Shown in pieces: positions 20,406-33,318 of a stretch of 64,000 bases of DNA. This DNA is from Fusibacter tunisiensis. Its GTDB lineage: Bacteria; Bacillota; Clostridia; Peptostreptococcales; Acidaminobacteraceae. The DNA lies in NCBI RefSeq assembly GCF_016908355.1, contig NZ_JAFBDT010000004.1, positions 62,001 through 126,000 of the forward strand, given 5' to 3'. The stretch's first letter is position 1; every line of letters begins with the position of its first letter. Below the pieces are notes generated by a model that was given only the letters and a program-made list of their open reading frames with translations, was not told where the DNA came from and made no database searches. The translations under genes were made by a program, and so were the position numbers.

Positions 20406-20825
20406 ATGGATTCGGTAAGACAACTTGAATTTAGACTCATTAAAATCATGGGTGTTTTTGATCTGGTTTTGGTGGGGATCGGCCTTTTGTTTTTTAAAGA
20501 ACCATGGGCTTTCATTATAGGCGTTGTTTTTGGCTCTGCAATTGCGGCACTTAATTTTTTGCAACTTGGGAATACACTTACCCGGGCTGTGACATTGCCG
20601 CCAAAACAGGCACAGGCTTATACCACTACCCAGTATTTTATTCGGTTCCTGATCTCTGGAGTCGTAATTGCTTTATCCATAAAAGCTCCTTACATCAATG
20701 TTTTAGGGACGGTGTTAGGACTTGTATCAATAAAATTTATTATTTTGGCAACACATCTTTTCAACGACAAGACGTACTACAAAAACATTTTTAAGAGAAA
20801 GGAGGATGAATCGAATGGGCACTGA
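20406..20825 (+). CDS. atpI: ATP synthase subunit I (AtpI)
   Basis: About 139 residues with four hydrophobic helices, the usual form of AtpI, a c-ring assembly helper. The start is taken at ATG 20406, just after the preceding stop codon, giving MDSVRQLEFRLIKIMG; an in-frame ATG at 20379 lies inside the upstream gene. The end overlaps the start of atpB. Confidence 0.78.
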   Translation: MDSVRQLEFRLIKIMGVFDLVLVGIGLLFFKEPWAFIIGVVFGSAIAALNFLQLGNTLTRAVTLPPKQAQAYTTTQYFIRFLISGVVIALSIKAPYINVLGTVLGLVSIKFIILATHLFNDKTYYKNIFKRKEDESNGH

Positions 20826-21516
20826 AGGTTTTGGACCACGCGTTGCGTTTTACATCGGCGACATACCGGTATCGGAAACGGTAACGGTAACTTGGTTGAT
20901 TATGGCCATTTTGCTTGTATTTTCCATTATCGCCACTCGGAATTTGCAAAAAGAAGCAAAAGGGTTGCAACTCGTCGTCGAAACAATTGTCAAAGTCATT
21001 AATAATTTGACAAAGCAGAATATGGGAGAGCACAACGCAAATTTTGCACCATTTGTTGGGACGTTATTAATTTTTATTGGCGTTTCTAACATTATAGGTC
21101 TTCTGGGACTTAGGCCACCTACTGCGGATTTGAACACCACAATGTGTCTTTCCATCACCACTTTTGTCTTAACCCAGTATTTTGGGGTTCGGCAAAAAGG
21201 GCTTGGAGGCTATTCAAAAGGATTTTTGGAACCAATTCCTTTTCTATTGCCATTGAACATTATTGGAGAACTTGCAAATCCAGTGTCACTTGGTTTTCGT
21301 TTGTTCGGGAACATAGTGGCAGGTGTCATTATTATGGCGCTTTTATATGGTGCACTTGGCATTTTCACAGAATCTCTTCTAGGATTTGCCGTCCCGTTTT
21401 TACAAGCGGGCGTCCCGGCAGTGCTACATGTGTATTTTGACATGTTTTCAGGCTTGCTGCAGTCGTTTATTTTTACAATGTTAACAATGGTGTTTATTTC
21501 AGGCGCTATGGAATAA
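20815..21516 (+). CDS. atpB: F1Fo ATP synthase subunit a
   Basis: A stator membrane protein of 233 residues. The essential Arg is present in LGFRLFGNIVAG, and the C-terminal helices (LHVYFDMFSGLLQSFIFTMLTMVFISGAME) carry the ion half-channel. ATG 20815 is 10 bases from the AAAGGAGG site and is preferred over ATG 20806, which is too close. Subunit a works with the mixed c-ring encoded next. Confidence 0.93.
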   Translation: MGTEGFGPRVAFYIGDIPVSETVTVTWLIMAILLVFSIIATRNLQKEAKGLQLVVETIVKVINNLTKQNMGEHNANFAPFVGTLLIFIGVSNIIGLLGLRPPTADLNTTMCLSITTFVLTQYFGVRQKGLGGYSKGFLEPIPFLLPLNIIGELANPVSLGFRLFGNIVAGVIIMALLYGALGIFTESLLGFAVPFLQAGVPAVLHVYFDMFSGLLQSFIFTMLTMVFISGAME

Positions 21517-21529
21517 GCCACTGTGGTAA

Positions 21530-22105
<576 letters not shown>

Positions 22106-22125
22106 TGGAAAAAAATTATATTTAA

Positions 22126-22425
<300 letters not shown>

Positions 22426-22462
22426 AAAATATAGGAATCAATCCCTAAAAGGAGGATTTTAA

Positions 22463-22983
22463 ATGAGTATGGACCTTACAACTGCAGGTCTTAGATTGGG
22501 ACTTGTGGAATTTAACTGGACTTTTGTGTTCCAGCTGATCAACACACTCATCCTATATTTGATTCTTAAAAAGTTTCTATTTGCACCTGTTACGAAATTC
22601 ATGCAAAATCGTGAAAATGAAATTAAAAGCCAAATTCAAAATGCTAAAGAAATGGAAAACAGTGCCATGACGCTTAAAGAAAGCTATGAGGCAAAACTGA
22701 CCCATGCAGAAGAAGAAGGCAAGGAAATTGTGAAAAAGCATACTCAGCGCGCTGAAAATCGAGCTTTTGAGATTGTAAAAGCCGCTGAATCCGATATCGA
22801 AAGCATGAAACTCAATGCACATAGAGAACTTGAAAGAGAACGCGTTAAAGCCGTTAATGAGTTAAAAGATCAGATTTCACAGTTGACGATTATGGCTGCT
22901 TCTAAGGTTGTGGAAAAAGACCTGAATGAAGCCGACCACAAAGAACTGATCAATAAGTTCATCAGTGAAGTAGGTGAATCACA

Positions 22984-22996
<13 letters not shown>
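22463..22996 (+). CDS. atpF: F1Fo ATP synthase subunit b
   Basis: A 177-residue peripheral stalk protein: one N-terminal membrane helix (about 17-38, WTFVFQLINTLILYLILKKF) and a long charged coiled coil. The first residues MSMDLTTAGLRLGL precede the helix. It overlaps atpH by 13 bases. Confidence 0.95.
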
Positions 22997-25054
<2,058 letters not shown>

Positions 25055-25076
25055 ACTTCCGCATAGGAGGGATAAA

Positions 25077-25931
25077 ATGGCAAGTAGTACGCGCGATATA
25101 AAGCGTAAAATTAGAAGTGTCAATAGCACCAAGCAAATTACAAAAGCCATGGAATTGGTCTCTACAGCAAAGCTTAGAAGAGCCAGAGAACGTATGGATA
25201 TAACACAGCCTTATTTTGAGACTGTTCAGACTGCAGTTCAAGATATTTTGAGTGCAGATCATTCCATCCGCACTGAATATGTTTCCGATAAACCCATTGA
25301 GAATACACTTTACATTGTTGTGACTTCTGATCGGGGTCTTTGTGGTGGCTATAACATCAATGCCATAAAAAAGACATTTGAGCATATGGGGCCTAAGGAG
25401 AAGTCAAAGTTCATTACAATTGGACGAAAGGCATATGATGCTTTTGCCAAATTGGACTTTGAACTTGTGGATACGTTTATGTATATTTCTGAACATCCAG
25501 AGTATATTCATGCATCTCAAATTGCCAAAACAGCAATTGATCTCTTCAAAAAAGGTGAAGTAGATGCCATTCAGTTTGTCTATACCCGATTTGCAAGTAC
25601 CATTTCCCAGGTGACGACTATGCTTCAATTGCTTCCAATTGAGCGTCCAGAACTTTCGGATACGGTTCAAGAGGAATTTATTAATTATGAGCCTTCGCCG
25701 GAAGAGGTTTTGGGGTATATTATTCCAAAATATGTGGAAAGTACAATTTTCGGTGGTCTGGTGGAATCGTCAGCTTCTGAACAAGCTGCACGGCGTATAG
25801 CGATGGAAAATGCGTCAGATAATGCTGAAGATATTATAGAAGAACTGGAACTTTATTACAATCAGGCGAGACAAGCGGCGATTACTCAAGAAATTTCTGA
25901 AATTGTCGGCGGTGCAGAGGCACTAAAATAA
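25077..25931 (+). CDS. atpG: F1 ATP synthase subunit gamma
   Basis: A 284-residue central shaft protein with the usual N- and C-terminal coiled-coil helices (IKRKIRSVNSTKQITKAMELVSTAKLRRA and ENASDNAEDIIEEL...). The middle Rossmann-like part includes VVTSDRGLCGGYN. Confidence 0.96.
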   Translation: MASSTRDIKRKIRSVNSTKQITKAMELVSTAKLRRARERMDITQPYFETVQTAVQDILSADHSIRTEYVSDKPIENTLYIVVTSDRGLCGGYNINAIKKTFEHMGPKEKSKFITIGRKAYDAFAKLDFELVDTFMYISEHPEYIHASQIAKTAIDLFKKGEVDAIQFVYTRFASTISQVTTMLQLLPIERPELSDTVQEEFINYEPSPEEVLGYIIPKYVESTIFGGLVESSASEQAARRIAMENASDNAEDIIEELELYYNQARQAAITQEISEIVGGAEALK

Positions 25932-27356
<1,425 letters not shown>

Positions 27357-27369
27357 TGGAGGTGTTTAG

Positions 27370-27783
27370 ATGGGCAGTAAATTCAAGCTTAATGTTGTAA
27401 CACCCGATCGCGATTTTTTTTCAGGTGAAACTGAAATGGCCATTGTGCGTACAACTGAAGGCGATTTAGGAATTTTATATGACCACGAACCTCTTGTGGC
27501 GCCGCTGCGTATTGGCAGCATGCGCATCAAAATGGAAGATGGATCGTTTAAGTGGGCAGCATGTTCATCAGGATTCATCACTGTCAATGACTCGGATGTT
27601 ACAATGTTGGTGGATTCAGCTGAATGGGTTGAAGAAATTGACATGGATCGTGCACTTGAAGCAAAAAAGCGTGCTGAAGAACGAATTCGCGAAGGCGATG
27701 CAAAAGAAATTGACATTGCCAGAGCTCAAGCTGCACTTGAACGTGCCATAAATCGTATTAAAATGCGTGACGTACGGAAATAA
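27370..27783 (+). CDS. atpC: F1 ATP synthase subunit epsilon
   Basis: A 137-residue protein with the N-terminal beta barrel (KLNVVTPDRDFFSGETEMAIVRTTEGDLGILYDHEPLV) and the C-terminal helical hairpin that can inhibit ATP hydrolysis. It is the last gene of the operon; a strong terminator follows at once. Confidence 0.95.
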   Translation: MGSKFKLNVVTPDRDFFSGETEMAIVRTTEGDLGILYDHEPLVAPLRIGSMRIKMEDGSFKWAACSSGFITVNDSDVTMLVDSAEWVEEIDMDRALEAKKRAEERIREGDAKEIDIARAQAALERAINRIKMRDVRK

Positions 27784-27787
27784 TTTC

Positions 27788-27830
27788 AAAGAACCCAATC
27801 GAAAATTTTTCGATTGGGTTCTTTTTTTGG
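27788..27830 (+). terminator. Terminator of the atp operon
   Basis: AAAGAACCCAATCGAAAA pairs with TTTTCGATTGGGTTCTTT to form a long stem ending in a T tract; one of the strongest hairpins in the window. Confidence 0.93.
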
Positions 27831-28004
27831 TTTTTAAACACTTTTTTTAAAAAAATTTCAATTTACTGTAGCACCTATTGTTGTTTTTATATATAATAAT
27901 AAATGGAAACTTGGCTTTTAACTGGTTTACTAAATCGAGTTGAAATAAATGAAAATACTGATTACTGTATGTGAGAACAATCAGACTTTGAATGGAGGAC
28001 AAAA

Positions 28005-29264
28005 TTGTCAAAATTATTGGTTAAAAAAAGTGGCCCTTTAAAAGGGAGCGTTAGAATAAAAGGTGCAAAAAACTCAGTTCTTAAATTAATGGCTGCATCC
28101 ATTTTGGCGGATGAGCCTTGTACAATAGAAAGTGTTCCAGAGCTCTTGGATGTTGAAGTGATGATAACCCTTTTAGAGTCATTAGGTCTGAGAATTCATT
28201 ATGATAAAGAAGCTGAAGTTATCGTGACTCAGCCTGCTGAAAAACTTCTATGTGAGGCCCCTTATGAACTTATACAAAAGATGCGGGCATCTTTTCTCGT
28301 TATGGGACCTCTTTTGGCGAAGAAGGGAATTTCTAAAATCTCCATGCCAGGTGGCTGTGCGATTGGTGCAAGACCTATTGATCTGCATTTAAAAGGGTTT
28401 CAGGCTTTAGGCGCTGAAGTGACCCTTGGCCATGGTTATATTGAGGCAAAAGCAGACAATGGACTTGTGGGTGCTGAAATTTATTTGGACTTTCCGAGTG
28501 TTGGTGCTACTGAAAACATCATGATGGCGGCAACAATGGCAAAAGGCCAGACGGTGATACAAAATGCAGCCAAAGAGCCTGAAATTATTGATTTGGCCAA
28601 TTTCTTAAACGAAATGGGGGCTAGTGTAAAGGGTGCAGGAACAGATACAATACGTGTTATGGGCGTTGAGAAAATGACAGGCTCTAAACATCAAACCATA
28701 CCAGATCGTATTATTGCGGCGACTTATATGGTTGCAGCTGCAATTACAAAAGGAGACATCACAATTGAAAATGTGGTTTCAAGTCACGTTAAACCTGTGA
28801 CGGCAAAGCTTAGAGAAATGGGCGTCACAGTTGAAGATGATGATGATTGCATACGCGTCATTTCAAATGGGCCTTTAAAAGCAGTGGACATTACAACCTT
28901 GCCTTATCCTGGGTTTCCCACAGATGCACAAGCACAATTTATGGCGCTTCTTGCAACTGCTGAAGGAACGAGTGTAATCAATGAAACTGTTTTTGAAAAC
29001 CGTTTTAGACATGTTTCGGAGATTAACCGTATGGGGGCAAATATAAAGATAGAAGGCCACAGCGCGGTGATTCAAGGGGTTACTAATCTTCAAGGCGCTC
29101 AAGTGAAAGCAACAGATTTAAGAGCTGGTGCAGCGCTTGTTCTAGCTGGTCTTATTGCAGAAGGTGAAACAGAGATTGATGAAATTTATCATATTGATCG
29201 CGGTTATCCGCAAATAGAAAATGATTTATTGGCGCTTGGTGCGGCAATCAAACGAATTGACTAG
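28005..29264 (+). CDS. murA: UDP-N-acetylglucosamine 1-carboxyvinyltransferase
   Basis: A 419-residue enzyme of the first committed peptidoglycan step (PEP onto UDP-GlcNAc). Active-site Cys118 is in MPGGCAIGARPIDLH, so fosfomycin sensitivity is expected; Lys22-Asn23 (GAKNSVL) binds substrate. The start is an unusual TTG at 28005, set by TGGAGGA at 27993-27999. It lies between atp and mbl, the same order as in Bacillus. Confidence 0.95.
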   Translation: MSKLLVKKSGPLKGSVRIKGAKNSVLKLMAASILADEPCTIESVPELLDVEVMITLLESLGLRIHYDKEAEVIVTQPAEKLLCEAPYELIQKMRASFLVMGPLLAKKGISKISMPGGCAIGARPIDLHLKGFQALGAEVTLGHGYIEAKADNGLVGAEIYLDFPSVGATENIMMAATMAKGQTVIQNAAKEPEIIDLANFLNEMGASVKGAGTDTIRVMGVEKMTGSKHQTIPDRIIAATYMVAAAITKGDITIENVVSSHVKPVTAKLREMGVTVEDDDDCIRVISNGPLKAVDITTLPYPGFPTDAQAQFMALLATAEGTSVINETVFENRFRHVSEINRMGANIKIEGHSAVIQGVTNLQGAQVKATDLRAGAALVLAGLIAEGETEIDEIYHIDRGYPQIENDLLALGAAIKRID

Positions 29265-29302
29265 GGGATTAAGCTTAAAAATATTCTGGAAGGTGGAACA
29301 AT

Positions 29303-30331
29303 ATGTTGGGACTAGGCGCAGAGATTGGAATTGACCTCGGTACAGCCAGTGTACTTGTTTATATAAAGGGGAAAGGGATTGTCTTAAGAGAGCCTTCAGT
29401 GGTTGCAATTGACAAAAATACTGACCGTGTACTTGCTGTAGGAAATGAGGCACGAAAGATGCTGGGAAGGACACCTGGCAACATTATAGCGATTCGTCCG
29501 CTAAAAGATGGGGTTATTTCAGATTATGACGTTACAGAACGTATGCTTCGGTACTTTATAAATAAGACCTGTGGCAAGCGCAGACTTTTCAAACCTAAAA
29601 TTATTATTTGTGTACCAAGCGGTGTTACTGAAGTTGAAAAAAGAGCAGTTCTCGATGCCACAATGGAAGCAGGTGGCGGACGAACCTTTTTAATAGAAGA
29701 ACCGATTGCAGCCGCAGTTGGTGCTGGCCTTGACATTACAAAACCGGACGGAAATATGGTTATTGATATTGGTGGCGGTACCTCTGATATTGCGGTTATT
29801 TCTTTAGGGGGAATTGTAGTAAGCACATCGATTAAAGTTGCTGGCGACAAATTTGATGAGGCAATTATCAAATATATGCGGAAGCGACATAATCTTTTAA
29901 TTGGTGAGCGAACTGCTGAAGAATTAAAAATTAATATTGGGACAGCTTATCCTAGAACAAAATCCATTAAGATGGATTGCAGGGGAAGGGATTTGATTAC
30001 CGGTCTACCAAAAAATATTTCCATTTCAAGTGAAGAAATGTTAGAAGCTTTAAGTGAAGTGGTAAATGCCATTTGTGATGCCGTTCATTTTGTTCTTGAA
30101 AAAACGCCACCAGAATTGGCTTCAGATATCAGTTCTAGAGGCATTGTCCTCACAGGCGGTGGATCATTGCTAAATGGACTTAATAAGCTTATTGAAAAGC
30201 GCACAGGAATTCCAACTTATATTGCCGATGATGCTGTAAGTTGTGTGGCAAAAGGAACAGGTATGAGTTTGGAACACTTGGACATTCTTGAAAAAAATAT
30301 GATGACTGCTCAGCGGAAAAAGTATGTATGA
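29303..30331 (+). CDS. mbl: MreB/Mbl actin-like cell shape protein
   Basis: A 342-residue bacterial actin guiding lateral wall synthesis. ATP-binding motifs are IGIDLGTASVLVY, VIDIGGGTSDIAVISLGG and GIVLTGGGSLLNG. The place before two FlgG-type rod genes equals the mbl-flhO-flhP order of Bacillus subtilis, so Mbl is the better name, though MreB/MreBH cannot be told apart by sequence alone. Confidence 0.9.
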   Translation: MLGLGAEIGIDLGTASVLVYIKGKGIVLREPSVVAIDKNTDRVLAVGNEARKMLGRTPGNIIAIRPLKDGVISDYDVTERMLRYFINKTCGKRRLFKPKIIICVPSGVTEVEKRAVLDATMEAGGGRTFLIEEPIAAAVGAGLDITKPDGNMVIDIGGGTSDIAVISLGGIVVSTSIKVAGDKFDEAIIKYMRKRHNLLIGERTAEELKINIGTAYPRTKSIKMDCRGRDLITGLPKNISISSEEMLEALSEVVNAICDAVHFVLEKTPPELASDISSRGIVLTGGGSLLNGLNKLIEKRTGIPTYIADDAVSCVAKGTGMSLEHLDILEKNMMTAQRKKYV

Positions 30332-30337
30332 TTTTTC

Positions 30338-30452
30338 GGCTGACGCCTTGCTGAGTGCACCTTCGGTGCGTTAAGGACTGCTTTGCAGCGTGGGGTGCAC
30401 CTACGGTGCGGGGAGTGGCAACAAAGTTACCTGAGAGTACGGCTTACGCCGT
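30338..30452 (+). repeat. Array A of covarying mini-hairpins, about 20 bp period
   Basis: Right after mbl, six small palindromes follow one another with starts near 30338, 30357, 30377, 30397, 30417 and 30439. Examples: GCACC-TTC-GGTGC (30357-30369), CTGC-TTT-GCAG (30378-30388), GCACC-TAC-GGTGC (30397-30409), ACGGC-TTAC-GCCGT (30439-30452). Stem sequences differ from unit to unit while pairing is kept; linkers are alike (GTGGGGT, GGGGAGT, GTTAAGGA). The same design recurs around metK. Confidence 0.85.
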
Positions 30453-30468
30453 GTGGAAAAGAATAGAG

Positions 30469-30523
30469 CGCTTTATGAAGATTTAGTGGGTTTAGGCCTT
30501 AAGTTTTCATGAAGCGTTTTTTT
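30469..30523 (+). terminator. Terminator downstream of mbl
   Basis: CGCTTTATGAA (30469-30479) pairs with TTCATGAAGCG (30506-30516) with one G-T pair, followed by T7. It ends transcription after hairpin array A. Confidence 0.8.
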
Positions 30524-30530
30524 GGTGTGA

Positions 30531-30616
30531 ATAGGGGATAGGGGATAGTTGGTTAGGGGATAGTTGGTTAGGGGTTAGGGGTTAGGGGATAGGGGTTAGG
30601 GGATAGGGGTTGGTTG
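30531..30616 (+). repeat. Telomere-like G-rich tract (GGGGTTA/GGGGATA repeats)
   Basis: About ten GGGG runs are separated mostly by TTA, ATA or ATAGTTGGTTA. The tract resembles telomere repeats and could form G-quadruplexes on the plus strand. It does not encode protein and lies in the 562-base gap between mbl and the rod genes. A 17-base segment, 30561-30577, recurs inverted inside the flagellin intron. Confidence 0.85.
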
Positions 30617-30632
30617 ATTTCAAAAAAGAAAA

Positions 30633-30660
30633 AGGAATGCCAAGAGCGAATTGGCATTCC
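30633..30660 (-). terminator. Hairpin with T tract on the minus strand
   Basis: GGAATGCCAA (30633-30642) and TTGGCATTCC (30651-30660) pair perfectly. The T-rich side is on the minus strand, so it would stop leftward transcription; no minus-strand gene is seen here. A further perfect 9-bp stem, GTATGGTAT/ATACCATAC, lies at 30691-30725. Confidence 0.5.
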
Positions 30661-30893
30661 CAAAAATGAGGAAATTGAAATTAATAAAGGGTATGGTATT
30701 TCTAACCACCTCAAATATACCATACTTGAGAAGAGGTTTCAATGAGAGAACGTTGGAATTCCAATAGAAAAATCGAATGGTTAGCGTGTTATGTATTATA
30801 AGATAATGAGAATCATTTAAGTTTAAAATTAATGCTAAAGATTTTTATTGATTATGACGATACAATTGTTGATAGTTTTTATGGAGGATTTTT

Positions 30894-31964
30894 ATGATTA
30901 AAGGATTGTACGTCGCCGGAACCAACATGATGGCCAATATTTATAAAATGGATGTAACCAGTAATAATCTGGCTAATGTCAATACAACTGGATTCAAGAA
31001 AGAGACTTTTGAAGTGGAGTCTTTTAATAGCAGGTTGTTTAATCGAATGAATGGCAGTCTTTTGCCTAGTGAAGTAGGCGTTGCTGAGGTGAGTCAGAGT
31101 ACGGACGGTGATGTTTATACCCTGAACACAAGCAAGGGTTATTTTCGTGTCAATACTGAAGACGGCATACATTTTGATAAAAGCATGAAGTTTATTGTGG
31201 ATCAAGATGGGTATTTGAGAACGCCATATAAGAACGTTGGTGGCACGCTTGATCCTATGCAGGGCAATTTAATTCTTGGGCACAATGGCGCGATTTTTGT
31301 GGGAGATGGCGCTCTTGAAATTAGCGATCGTGGCCTAGTAAGTGTGGATGGACAGGAAGTAGATGGCTTAGTGGTACAAGGATTTCCAAATGCGATAGGT
31401 ACAATGGGCGCAGGGATTAAAGGCTACAATGTCCTTACAAATTTTGAACAGGGCCAGCTTGAAATGACCAATGAAAAATTTGATGTGGCCTTAAAGGGAG
31501 ATGGTTTCTTTAACATTAGAACAGAAAATGGGGATTATCTCACTCGAAATGGTGCCTTTACAGTGAATCAGTATAATGAACTTGTAACACTTGATGGTGA
31601 CTATGTTTTGGGACTTGACGGTCCAATTTTAATAGAAAGCGATAATTTTACAATAAATGAATTTGGTGAATTGATTCAAAATGGTGAAATTACGGACAAA
31701 CTTAATATCACAGCCTATTCCAATGTAGGCGATTTGTATAAAGTAGGCACGTCTCATTTTAAAGTTAAAGAAGATATGACTGGCGAGGAGATGGAATTTG
31801 AAGGTGAAGTAATCCAAGGATTTGTGGAAAGATCCAACACAGATTCCATTACTGAAATGATTCAATTGATTGAAATGAATCGAAATTATGAATCCAGCCA
31901 GAAAGTTGTGACAACCATTGATGAGATGCTTGGAAAAGCAGCAACTGAATTAGGTAGAGTATAG
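30894..31964 (+). CDS. Flagellar rod/hook-basal body protein (FlhO/FlgG family)
   Basis: A 356-residue FlgF/FlgG-family protein. The N-terminal rod motif is MDVTSNNLANVNTTGFKKE and the C-terminal helix is SITEMIQLIEMNRNYESSQKVVTTIDEMLGKA. It is longer than FlgG, fitting FlhO. With the next gene it repeats the mbl-flhO-flhP order of Bacillus. It is exported by the flagellar type III system and needs no signal peptide. Confidence 0.88.
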   Translation: MIKGLYVAGTNMMANIYKMDVTSNNLANVNTTGFKKETFEVESFNSRLFNRMNGSLLPSEVGVAEVSQSTDGDVYTLNTSKGYFRVNTEDGIHFDKSMKFIVDQDGYLRTPYKNVGGTLDPMQGNLILGHNGAIFVGDGALEISDRGLVSVDGQEVDGLVVQGFPNAIGTMGAGIKGYNVLTNFEQGQLEMTNEKFDVALKGDGFFNIRTENGDYLTRNGAFTVNQYNELVTLDGDYVLGLDGPILIESDNFTINEFGELIQNGEITDKLNITAYSNVGDLYKVGTSHFKVKEDMTGEEMEFEGEVIQGFVERSNTDSITEMIQLIEMNRNYESSQKVVTTIDEMLGKAATELGRV

Positions 31965-31975
31965 GAGGCAATGCA

Positions 31976-32770
31976 ATGAAAGCAATGTGGTCAGCCGCAT
32001 CGGGCATGAAAAATCTTCAACTTAAAATAGACACAATTTCCAACAATCTCGCGAATGTGAATACAGTTGGTTATAAAAATCAACGTGTGGAATTTAAGGA
32101 TATTATGTATGAAAGATTGTTTACATCAGATAAATTAGAAGACGAAGGCCGTCCAGTGCCTATTGAAGTTGGACATGGCGTGATGGTGTCTGCGACCCTT
32201 AGAAGTTTTGCAACGGGCAACCTACAGCAAACAGAAGGTCAATTTGATTTTGCAATTAATGGGGACCATTTCTTTAAAATTATTGATCCTTATGGCAATG
32301 AAAGGTATACAAAAGATGGTAACTTTAAGTTAGCGGCTACTGACGAAGGGGCTGTTTTAGTAACTTCTGATGGCTATTATGTTCAGGGGTCACAAGGCAA
32401 TATTGTTCTGGGTGAAGATGTGACAGATTTTGCTGTAGACGGTGAAGGAAACATGCGCATCAAACGATTGGATGATGAAACCTATGAAGATATGGGCCAG
32501 ATGACACTTGTGAAATTTATAAATGCTTCTGGACTTGAAGCTATGGGTAAAAACCTCTTCAAAGAATCAGTAGCTTCAGGCGTTGCAATTGAAGGTCTTG
32601 AAGAAGGGGATACGACTGAAATCATGCAAGGGTTTATTGAAAACAGCAATGTTCAAATTGTAGATGAAATGATAAACCTCATAACGGCAGAACGTGCGTA
32701 TGAAATTAATTCCAAATCAATTCAGACAGCAGATCGTATGCTTGAAATTGCAAACAATTTGAAGCGATAA
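31976..32770 (+). CDS. Flagellar rod protein (FlhP/FlgG family)
   Basis: A 264-residue distal-rod-type protein with IDTISNNLANVNTVGYKNQRVEF at the N-terminus and VDEMINLITAERAYEINSKSIQTADRMLEIANNL at the C-terminus. It follows its paralogue by 11 bases. The family call is sure; FlhP versus FlgG is chosen from gene order. Confidence 0.9.
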   Translation: MKAMWSAASGMKNLQLKIDTISNNLANVNTVGYKNQRVEFKDIMYERLFTSDKLEDEGRPVPIEVGHGVMVSATLRSFATGNLQQTEGQFDFAINGDHFFKIIDPYGNERYTKDGNFKLAATDEGAVLVTSDGYYVQGSQGNIVLGEDVTDFAVDGEGNMRIKRLDDETYEDMGQMTLVKFINASGLEAMGKNLFKESVASGVAIEGLEEGDTTEIMQGFIENSNVQIVDEMINLITAERAYEINSKSIQTADRMLEIANNLKR

Positions 32771-32799
32771 ATTGACAGCGATAGAAAGTGGGTTCCTAT

Positions 32800-33210
32800 A
32801 TGAAAATTGATGGCATTAGCAGTTCTGAAACTTATGCGTTACAGGCTGAAACACATAAAGAATCGGAATCAACCGACGCTTTTAAAACTGCTCTGGAAAA
32901 AGCAGCACAAAGTGGTGACATGGACCAACTTAAGGAAGCGTGTACTCAGTTTGAATCTTATTTTATAAACACGTTATTTAAGCAAATGCGGTCTAGTGGT
33001 ACAATTGGAGCGGTTGAAGACAAGAGTCAGGCGCGCGAATATTTTGAGGGGATGTTGGATGAAGAACTTTCAAAAGAAATGACAAAGTCTGGAGGCGTTG
33101 GTATAGCAGACATGCTTTTTGATAATTTAAAAAAAGCATATGCATCAACCGATGATAAAGGCAAGGATGACTCTGAAAAGGACTATGAACCTTTGGATTT
33201 AAAAGTGTAA
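32800..33210 (+). CDS. Rod-binding protein (FlgJ N-terminal domain type)
   Basis: A 136-residue protein with the rod-binding domain (EACTQFESYFINTLFKQMRSS, REYFEGMLDEELSKEMTKSGGVGIADMLFDNL). It lacks the muramidase domain of enterobacterial FlgJ, as usual in Firmicutes, and probably caps or scaffolds the rod. ATG 32800 is preferred over an in-frame GTG at 32788. Confidence 0.88.
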   Translation: MKIDGISSSETYALQAETHKESESTDAFKTALEKAAQSGDMDQLKEACTQFESYFINTLFKQMRSSGTIGAVEDKSQAREYFEGMLDEELSKEMTKSGGVGIADMLFDNLKKAYASTDDKGKDDSEKDYEPLDLKV

Positions 33211-33223
33211 CAAAAAAGGGATA

Positions 33224-33260
33224 AACCTATTGTCGTGGCATCTGGCAATGGGTTTTTTTA
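33224..33260 (+). terminator. Terminator after the rod-binding gene
   Basis: AACCTATTG (33224-33232) pairs with CAATGGGTT (33246-33254) with one G-T pair, followed by a T run. Confidence 0.75.
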
Positions 33261-33318
33261 CGTTTTAAAAGCAAATAAGAATGGTATATACATATCAGAA
33301 TGATATTGGGAGGCACAT

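Noticed and set aside
30338-30616. CRISPR array
   Set aside because: Units are 20 bp with changing stems and no constant repeat of 24-40 bases with unique spacers; no cas gene is near.
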